64,000 bases of DNA, from positions 1,583,115-1,647,114 of the forward strand of contig CP091723.1 in NCBI GenBank assembly GCA_022009775.1, read 5' to 3'. Positions 26,261 to 33,814 of this stretch are shown in pieces. Source of the stretch: Christensenella sp. (GTDB lineage: Bacteria > Bacillota > Clostridia > Christensenellales > CAG-917). A program made the translations under genes and the position numbers. Below the pieces are notes generated by a model. The model searched no databases, was not told the DNA's origin, and saw only the letters and a program-made list of their open reading frames with translations. The first letter of the stretch is position 1, and each line of letters opens with the position of its first letter.

Positions 26261-26436
26261 GTTGTTGACAATAGAAGAGCGACGTTTTCATACCGATTAT
26301 TTGAAATCTATTGCTTTTTTCGACGTCAAACACAGAGACGAAAAAATAACTTTTCGTTTCAAAAATAAAGTTTCAAATATACAATAACACGGCAATCGTC
26401 GAGCATTCGTCCGATGATTGCCAAGAAAGGACGATT

Positions 26437-27546
26437 ATGAAAAAATCCGCTTTTAAGATTCTTGTTTCACTCTTGCTTGTCGTCGTGACGATATTCTCGC
26501 TTTCGCTTGCGCTCGTTGCTTGCAACGACAACGGAAAATTTTCCGAGCTAAAAGGGCAGAGCGACAGAACGATACTTTTCATCGGGGACGGCATGGGCGA
26601 CAATCATATCAAGGTCACGGAAGCATATATGGACAAGCAGTTGTTCTTTGACGATTTTTGGAGACCGGGTGATGTGATAACGAGTTGTTCCAATGAGTTT
26701 CAGGCGACCGATAGTGCTGCCGCTGCAAGCGCGATGGCAACAGGTCAAAAATATCAACGGGGCGAACTTGCATTTAAAGACGGAAAAAATATTCAATCTA
26801 TATCCGAATATGCAAAAAGTTTGGGCAAAGGGGTTGGAATCGTAACCACCGATAAATTAAGCGGAGCAACGCCTGCGGGATTTTCCGCTCATGCTGCAAG
26901 CCGAAGCGATGAGAATTCGATAATCGAATCTCAACTTTGCGGCGACATAGATCTTTATTTAGGTGCAGGCAAAAGCGCGTATGAAGGCTACAAGGACAGA
27001 TTTGAAGATAAGGGGTATACTTTCTGCACGACTTTCAGCCAATTGAGCGTTGAAAGCGGCAAGGTTATAGGTGCATTTTCCGAAGTCGTGAATTATGACT
27101 CTACTGACGAAACGCCGACTCTTGTGCAACTTGCTCAATTTGCAGTGGATTATATGGAGTCAAAATATCCCGGCGGTTATTTCCTTATGATCGAAGCCGC
27201 ACATATCGATAAGATGTGCAGCAAGGGGAGTATCGACATCTTCAAGATGATGCAATATCTTGACGAGTTTGACAACACAATTAAGGCTGTCAGCGCAAAA
27301 TTGCAAGGCGTAGGCAGCTATTCGATGATTGTCACAGCAGACCACGAATGCGGCGATTTGCAGTACAACGGCGAGACCAAAGAGCAGATTGACAACAGCC
27401 TTATCAAAAAAGGTTATCACACAAAACAAAACGTAAGTTACTATGTCGATTGGAAGTTGAAATCGGCAAAGAACGTTTCTCTTCCGTCAACAATCGACAA
27501 CACAGATATTTTCTTGATGCTCAAACAGCTTGTATCAAACAAGTGA
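26437..27546 (+). CDS. phoA: Alkaline phosphatase lipoprotein
   Basis: 369 aa with a lipoprotein signal ending LVAC at about residue 29, so it is tethered outside the membrane. The phosphatase motifs are present: ILFIGDGMGDNH (first metal Asp), TDSAAAASAMATG (nucleophile Ser), MIEAAHIDKM and VTADHECGDL. It releases phosphate from exported or environmental esters. AAAGGA precedes the ATG. It is convergent with the secreted nuclease gene, with a shared terminator. Confidence 0.9.
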   Translation: MKKSAFKILVSLLLVVVTIFSLSLALVACNDNGKFSELKGQSDRTILFIGDGMGDNHIKVTEAYMDKQLFFDDFWRPGDVITSCSNEFQATDSAAAASAMATGQKYQRGELAFKDGKNIQSISEYAKSLGKGVGIVTTDKLSGATPAGFSAHAASRSDENSIIESQLCGDIDLYLGAGKSAYEGYKDRFEDKGYTFCTTFSQLSVESGKVIGAFSEVVNYDSTDETPTLVQLAQFAVDYMESKYPGGYFLMIEAAHIDKMCSKGSIDIFKMMQYLDEFDNTIKAVSAKLQGVGSYSMIVTADHECGDLQYNGETKEQIDNSLIKKGYHTKQNVSYYVDWKLKSAKNVSLPSTIDNTDIFLMLKQLVSNK

Positions 27547-27657
27547 TGCTCAGTTGAAGGGAAGTGTCAGTTCACTCCGATATCGACGTATCGGCAAATC
27601 GATTGCATTATGCACGATTACATTGAAAAATAGTCGTATTTATCGGCATTTTGAAAG

Positions 27658-27677
27658 GAGACCGAAAGCTCGGTCTC
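27658..27677 (+). terminator. Terminator between phoA and the nuclease gene
   Basis: GAGACCGA at 27658-27665 pairs with TCGGTCTC at 27670-27677, followed by eight T. Confidence 0.9.
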
Positions 27678-27716
27678 TTTTTTTATAAAGTGTAAGTTGT
27701 TGTTTGTCGGTAAATG

Positions 27717-30158
27717 TTATTTGCTTGTCGTTTTCTTTTTCTTCACAAGCACGATCGGAAGGGCTACGCCGATTGCAACCACAACTACGCAAGCAACGGC
27801 AATGCCTGCGATTTCTCCTGCCGACAATGCGTTTGTTTTGTTGTCCACCAACGGCTCATCCGGCTCGCCGGGTTGAGTGTTGTCGGTGAGTTTTTCAAGT
27901 TTGTCGAGCAGTGAAAGATAGCTCACTTGTACGTCTTGGCTAGATTTTTCGGACGATGAGAGCGAATGGAACATAGCGATTGCATTGGTGATTGCTTCGA
28001 GTTTCTCTTCTTTTGTGGCTTTGTCATCAACCGACTTGACGCTGTCTTTGAAAGATTCAACGGTGTGTGTGCCGACTTTGTCAATTGTTCTCGATTCTGT
28101 TTCGCCGCACTTTGTGCAAGTGTGCGACATAAGTCCCGTTGCCGTTTCGGTTGACGGTGTGACAAGGCTCCAATCACCGAAAACGTGCTCGCATATGAGC
28201 TTGGGGATCTCTTCGGTTTCAACCTGTCCGCACTTGGTGCAAGAACGGATCTTTTCTCCGACTTCCGTTTCTGTCGGTTCTTTTGATACAGCCCAGTCTC
28301 CGTATGTGTGTTCGCACTCTGCCGCGCTACCGCCGTATGTTATGACAATAGAGTCGATATACGCAGCATTTGTGTCCGCATAGTTGATTGCAAAGTATTT
28401 GTCTGATGTTGTGATATTCCAGATAGTGCCGTTTTCAGTGGCTTCTTTCGTTCCTTGGTCAGTACCGCCTGTTGCTGTTCCGCTTGCTTCGGCAAACGGA
28501 GTGGCTGATGTAAGAATTTGCCAGTCTTTTTCACCGGTGTTCATTTTGATTGTGATGGATGTTATACTTGCGGGAAGTGCAGTCGTGTTGAAAATGAATT
28601 GACTTACCTTGCTGCTGTTCATCTGAATTTTGTCGGTTGCTCCCGGATATATAAAGCCTTTTCCGTTCACACCTTCGGACGACCATGTGCACCAAGCGTA
28701 TGCTCCGGAGCCTGTAAAGCTTGATCTGTCTATCGTCAGCGAGCCGCCCGTTGCCTCTTTGACGGTGATTCCGGTAACAATTGTTTCGAGATCGCCGATT
28801 TTGCAAATGACGCTTGTCGTGCCGACAGAAAGGGTGGTTTTTTTCGTCACGCCGTCAAGCCATTGGCAAGCGGAGTTGTCAAGATTTCCCTTTGTGTTGT
28901 CGGAGTACGTTGCGGAGATTTTCAAGCCTGCCGGATTGAAAGGTTCGCCTTCGCTGTACACGGTTTTTGCAGGAGTTCCGCTCACTTCGATTGCGGTTAC
29001 GCTCTTGACGGTGATTTGCGCCGTGCACTTGATTGACGGATTGTCCGTGCTTTGGCAAGTTATGGTTGACGTGCCGTTTGCAACAGCGGTGACTTTGCCT
29101 GTGTTGTCAATGGTTGCAACGTTTGGATATGAAGAAGTCCAAGTCAAATTGCGCTTTGCGTTTGCGGGCGCGATAGTTGCATTGAGTGAGATTTCTTGTC
29201 CGACAGAAAGCGTGGTTGTGGCAGGGGAGAGCGAGATGCTCTCGATATCCGCGCCGCCCGTTGTGTATGTGTCGTATTTTGCCGCCACTGCTTGCAAGCG
29301 AGAATTGTAGCTTTTGCCGTCATAGCAATAGATTTTCGTTGCAAATTCGGGGTGATCGATGAAGGGATTGCGGTTGCCCTGAATTTTGTAAACCGCTTCG
29401 TTTCTTCTGATTTCTTCGGCGGTCGGCGGCTCTTGATAGTGCCACTTCATAAGCGTTTCGATATCGCCGATGGTTTTGGATTTTCCTTGACCGAGCACGA
29501 AATTGAGATGGAATTCATCACCCCAACGAGTTTCAACGTACATCAAAATTCTTGCCGTTGCTCCGCGGTATCCTTCGCCCGGATAGAAAACGTTGTCTGC
29601 CACATAGCAAAGGTTTTCGTAAGACGTCGAGCCTGCTTGCTTGACGATGTTTGACGCGGTTGTCGGCACTTCGCCGAATTGTTTGCTGCCGCGAGTTGAG
29701 TTGAGATTTTGTTCGGTAGGACGAAGGTGGTGGGCATCCGATCCGGCATCGCTTGTCGCACTGAAAGCTTTTCCGCCGTCTTTCGGCCATACATGTTCGC
29801 GGTTTGTCGAGCCGAATGTGCCGTTGAACGCAACGGATGTTCCGCTATAAAACCAAATTATGTTCCCGCTCTTGTTCGGGTCTGCGTCCGAAGTCTTGAA
29901 AACATCGCGCAATCCGTCATAAGAAGTCTTTTTCTTGTGAGTTTCAGTGATAAGTTGATCAAGTTTCGATCTGAAAGTCGCGCCGTTGCTTGACGTGTCC
30001 AACGGGGCATAATAGTCTGCGGCTTGGACGACTTGCGCCGACAAATCGAGAGATTTGATTTGATATTGCGCAAAGCCAAACAGCGTGCCGAGCACCAAAA
30101 TTATCGCAAGAGCGATTGTCAAAGACGTCGTGAAATTCTTCAAAGCGGATCTTTTCAT
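27717..30158 (-). CDS. Surface-anchored endonuclease I with Ig-like domains
   Basis: 813 aa. Residues 1-45 form an export signal. The EndA/NucM nuclease domain (about 50-290) has REHVWPKDGG and SDAHHLRPTEQNLNSTRG, with the catalytic His and metal-binding Asn. Then come a Big_2 Ig-like domain (ISLSPATTTLSVGQEISLNA), a second Ig-like domain (YSEGEPFNPAGLKISATYSD), a beta-rich module, two Cys-containing repeats of the type CEHTYGDW...RSCTKCG, a helical segment and a C-terminal membrane helix with a Lys tail (VALPIVLVKKKK). It probably degrades extracellular DNA or RNA at the cell surface. Intact frame. Confidence 0.88.
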   Translation of the reverse strand: MKRSALKNFTTSLTIALAIILVLGTLFGFAQYQIKSLDLSAQVVQAADYYAPLDTSSNGATFRSKLDQLITETHKKKTSYDGLRDVFKTSDADPNKSGNIIWFYSGTSVAFNGTFGSTNREHVWPKDGGKAFSATSDAGSDAHHLRPTEQNLNSTRGSKQFGEVPTTASNIVKQAGSTSYENLCYVADNVFYPGEGYRGATARILMYVETRWGDEFHLNFVLGQGKSKTIGDIETLMKWHYQEPPTAEEIRRNEAVYKIQGNRNPFIDHPEFATKIYCYDGKSYNSRLQAVAAKYDTYTTGGADIESISLSPATTTLSVGQEISLNATIAPANAKRNLTWTSSYPNVATIDNTGKVTAVANGTSTITCQSTDNPSIKCTAQITVKSVTAIEVSGTPAKTVYSEGEPFNPAGLKISATYSDNTKGNLDNSACQWLDGVTKKTTLSVGTTSVICKIGDLETIVTGITVKEATGGSLTIDRSSFTGSGAYAWCTWSSEGVNGKGFIYPGATDKIQMNSSKVSQFIFNTTALPASITSITIKMNTGEKDWQILTSATPFAEASGTATGGTDQGTKEATENGTIWNITTSDKYFAINYADTNAAYIDSIVITYGGSAAECEHTYGDWAVSKEPTETEVGEKIRSCTKCGQVETEEIPKLICEHVFGDWSLVTPSTETATGLMSHTCTKCGETESRTIDKVGTHTVESFKDSVKSVDDKATKEEKLEAITNAIAMFHSLSSSEKSSQDVQVSYLSLLDKLEKLTDNTQPGEPDEPLVDNKTNALSAGEIAGIAVACVVVVAIGVALPIVLVKKKKTTSK

Positions 30159-30363
30159 TTTCTTCCTTCAAGTTTAGAGCTTAAAGCCCTTTTTATTATA
30201 TTAGTATATCATAAGCAAAGTGCAACTTCAAGTGTAAAGCAAATTTTGCCACTGATTAACTCAAGAAAGATTTTGCCAAAATCACACAAATTATATCGAT
30301 GGCGATTTTTTACGTTTTTGTCGTACTTTTGTACGTTTACAAAAAGGTTGCTTCGCAAAACTC

Positions 30364-30392
30364 TTGACTAAACGTGTAATCGGTGTCATAAT
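30364..30392 (+). promoter_or_regulatory. Promoter for sufC-sufB
   Basis: TTGACT at 30364-30369, 17 bases, CATAAT at 30387-30392. The divergent nuclease gene starts at 30158; 30159-30363 is AT-rich with no other clear element. Confidence 0.7.
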
Positions 30393-30425
30393 TTCGACGG
30401 AAAAATACGAAAGAGAAGGGCTTAT

Positions 30426-31160
30426 ATGCTTGAACTTAAAGACGTGCGCTATTCTGTTGAAGAAGACGGCGTACAAAAAGAAATAATCAAAGGCGTGAGT
30501 TTAAAACTGGACGAGAGATTTATTGCGTTCACGGGACCTAACGGTGGTGGCAAGTCAACGCTTGCAAAACTCGTTATGGGCATCATAAAGCCAACAAGCG
30601 GAAGAATATATCTCGACGGAGTGGATATCACCGATATGTCCGTCACCGACAGAGCAAATTCGGGCATTGCATTTGCATTCCAACAACCCGTAAAATTCAA
30701 AGGCATTACGGTGTCCGACCTTATAAATATCGCAAGTGGCAAATCGTTGAGCATTTCTGAGATATGCGAATATTTGTCAGAAGTGGGGCTTTGTGCGCGC
30801 GATTACGTTGACAGAGAAGTCAATGCAAGCCTTTCGGGCGGTGAACTCAAACGTATCGAAATTGCCGTGACGCTTGCACGCAAAGCGAAATTTACCGTTT
30901 TCGACGAACCGGAAGCGGGAATCGATCTTTGGAGTTTCAACAGTCTTATCACGGTTTTCGAGCGTTTGTCACAAACGACTTCGGGATCGATTCTCATCAT
31001 CTCTCACCAAGAGCGTATACTCGACATTGCCGACAGAATCGTCGTCATTGCGGACGGAAAAGTCAAGACGGACGGGGCAAAGGATGAAATTTTGCCAAAA
31101 CTTCTAGCTCGTTCGGCGTGCAAAGCACTCACCGACAAGGCACAGGGGGTGGCAAAATGA
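30426..31160 (+). CDS. sufC: Fe-S cluster assembly ATPase SufC
   Basis: A 244-aa ABC-type ATPase with Walker A GPNGGGKST, the signature LSGGELKR, Walker B FTVFDEPEAGID and the switch His in IISHQE. SufC drives Fe-S cluster building on SufB/SufD scaffolds in the cytosol. The last codon overlaps the sufB start, so the two are co-translated. No sufS, sufU or sufD is nearby. Confidence 0.92.
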   Translation: MLELKDVRYSVEEDGVQKEIIKGVSLKLDERFIAFTGPNGGGKSTLAKLVMGIIKPTSGRIYLDGVDITDMSVTDRANSGIAFAFQQPVKFKGITVSDLINIASGKSLSISEICEYLSEVGLCARDYVDREVNASLSGGELKRIEIAVTLARKAKFTVFDEPEAGIDLWSFNSLITVFERLSQTTSGSILIISHQERILDIADRIVVIADGKVKTDGAKDEILPKLLARSACKALTDKAQGVAK

Positions 31161-32080
31161 ATCTCGGAAAAGTTGAAAAGAGTTTGCTCAAAGAAATTGC
31201 GGATATAGAAAAAATTCCGCAAGGCGCATACAACATTCGCGACAACGGAAAACTTGCAGGCAGAAATACGACCGCAAATATCGACATTCAGACAAAAGCC
31301 GACAAACCCGGTATCGATATTTTCATAAAATCCGCCACGAAAGGCGAAAGAGTCGATATCCCCGTCATTTTGACGGAAACGGGACTTAACGATCTCGTTT
31401 ACAACGATTTTTACGTTGAAGACGGCGCAGACGTGACGATAGTCGCAGGTTGCGGAATTCACAATGCCGGCGGACTTAAAAGCGAACACGACGGAATTCA
31501 CGCATTCCATATCGGGAAAAACGCAAAGGTTTTGTATATCGAGAAGCACTACGGTGAAGGCGAAGGCACGGGAGAGAGAATACTCAACCCGACCACTATC
31601 GTCGAAATCGACGAAAACGGGTCTATGACTATGGAAACGGCACAGATAAAAGGCGTTGATTCCGCAGTGAGAAAAACGAGCGCAACGCTCAAAGACGGCG
31701 CAACTCTAGTTATTCACGAAAAAATCTTTACGCATGGAAAACAGTATGCCGAAACGCAATTCCACGTTGCGCTCAACGGCAAAAATTCGGGTGCGCACGT
31801 AGTGTCGAGAGCAATCGCAAAAGACGATTCGCATCAGAAATACGTCTCTTGTATAGACGGCAACAATCTTTGTTCGGGACACACCGAATGTGACGCAATC
31901 ATTATGGACAAAGGCACTGTCACCGCAAAACCCGAACTCAACGCAAATTGCGTGGATGCTAGCCTTATCCACGAAGCGGCAATAGGCAAGATTGCCGGCG
32001 AACAACTCGTCAAACTTATGTCTCTCGGACTCACCGAAAAGGAAGCGGAAGAGAAGATAGTCAACGGATTTTTGAAATAA
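31157..32080 (+). CDS. sufB: SufB/SufD-family scaffold protein
   Basis: A 307-aa SufBD core protein, short compared with classical SufB (about 465 aa), lacking its long N-terminal domain. The beta-helix part shows GADVTIVAGCGIHN, HDGIHAFHIGKNAKVLYIEKH and the C-terminal HTECDAIIMDKGTV and LIHEAAIGKIAGEQLVKLMS, including conserved Cys, Glu and His residues. With SufC alone it forms the minimal two-gene (SmsCB-like) system seen in early-branching lineages and archaea. Four-base overlap with sufC. Confidence 0.88.
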   Translation: MNLGKVEKSLLKEIADIEKIPQGAYNIRDNGKLAGRNTTANIDIQTKADKPGIDIFIKSATKGERVDIPVILTETGLNDLVYNDFYVEDGADVTIVAGCGIHNAGGLKSEHDGIHAFHIGKNAKVLYIEKHYGEGEGTGERILNPTTIVEIDENGSMTMETAQIKGVDSAVRKTSATLKDGATLVIHEKIFTHGKQYAETQFHVALNGKNSGAHVVSRAIAKDDSHQKYVSCIDGNNLCSGHTECDAIIMDKGTVTAKPELNANCVDASLIHEAAIGKIAGEQLVKLMSLGLTEKEAEEKIVNGFLK

Positions 32081-32138
32081 ACGATTTTTATCAAAAGAGA
32101 ATATACGAAGTATTGAAATACGTAATATAATGATAATC

Positions 32139-32166
32139 AAAAACCCTACTGTTTAGTAGGGTTTTT
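32139..32166 (+). terminator. Terminator after sufB
   Basis: AAAAACCCTACT at 32139-32150 pairs with AGTAGGGTTTTT at 32155-32166, a 12-bp perfect stem. It also lies just past the 3' end of the minus-strand tRNA and can end that transcript too. Confidence 0.9.
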
Positions 32167-32172
32167 GTATGG

Positions 32173-32265
32173 TGGCGGAGAAGAAGAGATTCGAACTCTT
32201 GAACCGCTTTTGACGGTTACGCGATTTCCAGTCGCGCGCCCTCGACCAAACTAGGCGACTTCTCC
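32173..32265 (-). tRNA. tRNA-Ser (anticodon GGA)
   Basis: 93 nt on the minus strand with encoded CCA (plus-strand TGG at 32173-32175). The acceptor stem GGAGAAG pairs with CTTCTCC; the anticodon stem-loop is CGCGA-CTGGAAA-TCGCG, giving anticodon GGA; the T loop TTCGAATC is standard; a long variable arm, typical of serine tRNA, is present. Confidence 0.95.
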
Positions 32266-32287
32266 ATGAATTATATTGTTTAAGAAT

Positions 32288-32354
32288 GGGTGGCAGTTGG
32301 AAGTGATGGTAAACAAATCCATTCCCCCAACTGTTCGACGGTATCCGTCAACCC
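32288..32354 (-). ncRNA. Structured leader upstream of tRNA-Ser (three-way junction, unassigned)
   Basis: Read on the minus strand from the promoter towards the tRNA. Closing stem ACCC/GGGT (32351-32354 with 32288-32291), hairpin GACGG-ATA-CCGTC (32337-32349) and a long arm CAGTTGG/CCAACTG (32327-32333 with 32294-32300) that has further pairing inside. The three stems fit a three-way junction. It lies between a consensus promoter and the tRNA, which is only 22 bases away. It is not a type I can name; it lacks the GGAAGG...AGC core of SRP RNA. Confidence 0.55.
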
Positions 32355-32364
32355 AACGACGATT

Positions 32365-32393
32365 ATTATATATGAACAATCGTCTTTTGACAA
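32365..32393 (-). promoter_or_regulatory. Promoter for leader and tRNA-Ser
   Basis: Minus strand TTGTCA (32393-32388), 17 bases, TATAAT (32370-32365). The start would fall near 32358, a few bases before the structured leader. Confidence 0.8.
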
Positions 32394-32452
32394 GTGCTTG
32401 ACGCAACTTGCTCAAACTTTTTTTCAAAGTTGTTGATTAAAGCGCAAATAAA

Positions 32453-32472
32453 AAGGACGATTTCTCGTCCTT
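32453..32472 (-). terminator. Terminator after the zinc-ribbon membrane protein
   Basis: AAGGACGA at 32453-32460 pairs with TCGTCCTT at 32465-32472; on the minus strand it is followed by TTTTATTTG. Confidence 0.8.
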
Positions 32473-32478
32473 GTTTAT

Positions 32479-32931
32479 TTATTGCTTTTCGCCGCAGTAT
32501 TTGCAGTAGGCGGAGTCTTTTGCGATTTTTTGTCCGCAGTGGTGGCAGAACATCGTTTCGCCGTCTTGCTCGGGCGTGGGGGCTGTGGCGTCTTTGACGG
32601 TGCGGAAAACGTTTTGGATGTTTTCTTTGTTGGCATCGATCATATATCCGCTCACTTTGGGCGCGATCTTTGACATGCCGGGCAGAACAAAGCCCAAGAA
32701 GGTCAAGAAGAAGGTTGCCACTGCGCTTATTGCGCCGATGACGGTAAAGGCCATTGCCGCACCGAACGGGAGAAGAGCGGCGGCTTCGTTGTCTCTGAAC
32801 GGGCCCATGGTCACGAGCGAGTTGACGCCAAGAGCAAGAAATACCACTGCGAAAACAAGGGTGAAGCACCACACGATGCGCAAGGTTTTGACGACTTTTT
32901 TGAGATCTTTGATGTTTGCGTTTGTATCCAT
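32479..32931 (-). CDS. Two-helix membrane protein with C-terminal zinc ribbon
   Basis: 150 aa from the ATG at 32931, chosen because AAGGAG stands before it; longer upstream frames lack a site. Two membrane helices (about residues 20-40 and 60-90) are followed by a linker and a zinc ribbon of two CxxC pairs (MFCHHCGQK, YCKYCGEK). Such proteins are common in Clostridia; the function is unknown. Its neighbour across the divergent gap is also a small membrane protein. Confidence 0.75.
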   Translation of the reverse strand: MDTNANIKDLKKVVKTLRIVWCFTLVFAVVFLALGVNSLVTMGPFRDNEAAALLPFGAAMAFTVIGAISAVATFFLTFLGFVLPGMSKIAPKVSGYMIDANKENIQNVFRTVKDATAPTPEQDGETMFCHHCGQKIAKDSAYCKYCGEKQ

Positions 32932-33068
32932 AATATACGCTCCTTTGTCAAACAAATTGTAGCATACAATGTGCGGCATATCAATATTTTTTTGTAAAAT
33001 CGTCAGCGATTTTTTTGCGTTTTCGACACGTTTTGAGTGTCTAAACGGGTGTTTTTGTCAATTTGGTA

Positions 33069-33097
33069 TTGAAATGCGAGCAAAATCATGATAAAAT
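33069..33097 (+). promoter_or_regulatory. Promoter for the 4-helix membrane protein gene
   Basis: TTGAAA at 33069-33074, 17 bases, TAAAAT at 33092-33097. Confidence 0.6.
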
Positions 33098-33154
33098 ATA
33101 CCCAAATTCAAAAAAGGTGGACGAAAAATAGGGGTGACTACCGAAGGAGATTTT

Positions 33155-33665
33155 ATGATAAAAACCAAAAAAATATGCTGTCATCGGGCATAGTCGACTT
33201 GGTGTTTTCAGTGTTGTACGGCATTTTGGCGATTGTTATGCTCGGTATGGGCATTGCGATGTGGAGTCAAATTGACGAGAGTTATGGCATCACCGCCGTG
33301 CTCGCAGTGTTGTTTTTCTCGATTGCAGGGTGCTCGCTGTTCGGCTTTGTGCTTTCGATTGTCAGCACCGTGCTGTGTCTTAAACGCGCAACGCAAAAAC
33401 TGCCGCTCGAATACGCAAATTGCAGAGTGCAAATTCTCGTGGCGGCAGTGCTCAACTTTGTCGAGTGTGCGGTGTTTGTGATTGCAGCAATCGCATTTGC
33501 GTGTCAAGAGAAAGATCAAATCGTTATTGTGATTGCAACGATTGCGATATCCTTTGTGATCGGCGCAATTCGTGCAACGTGCGGCGGATTGAAACTCAAA
33601 GCCTTGTCCGATCTCAAAAGCCCGCGGCATGCGCCGAGCCCGCTCAAACTGACACGGTTGAATGA
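33155..33665 (+). CDS. Four-helix membrane protein of unknown function (two frame breaks)
   Basis: The best start is the ATG at 33155, behind AAGGAG at 33144-33149. Its frame joins the main open frame only if the run of seven A at 33166-33173 has one more A. The body has four hydrophobic segments (VDLVFSVLYGILAIVMLG, AVLFFSIAGCSLFGFVLS, ILVAAVLNFVECAVFVIA, VIVIATIAISFVIG). At about 33614-33619 another A appears to be missing; with it, the protein ends KKPAACAEPAQTDTVE at the TGA at 33663-33665, about 170 aa. I do not recognise the family. Confidence 0.6.
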
Positions 33666-33758
33666 AATGGCGATGTTTTGTGACTTAAAACCTACAAAAC
33701 AGTGCGTTAGATATTCAAAAAACGCACAATCTAATAAAAACTATTGTTATACGATATG

Positions 33759-33789
33759 AAAAAACGGATGCGATTTGCATCCGTTTTTT
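33759..33789. terminator. Bidirectional terminator
   Basis: AAAAAACGGATGC at 33759-33771 pairs with GCATCCGTTTTTT at 33777-33789; usable from both strands between convergent genes. Confidence 0.9.
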
Positions 33790-33814
33790 ATGTGATTTTG
33801 ATTGGTTTTGTTTC

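Noticed and set aside
32288..32354. SRP RNA as the identity of the structured leader
   Set aside because: It is too short (67 nt) and lacks the conserved GGAAGG...AGC internal loop.
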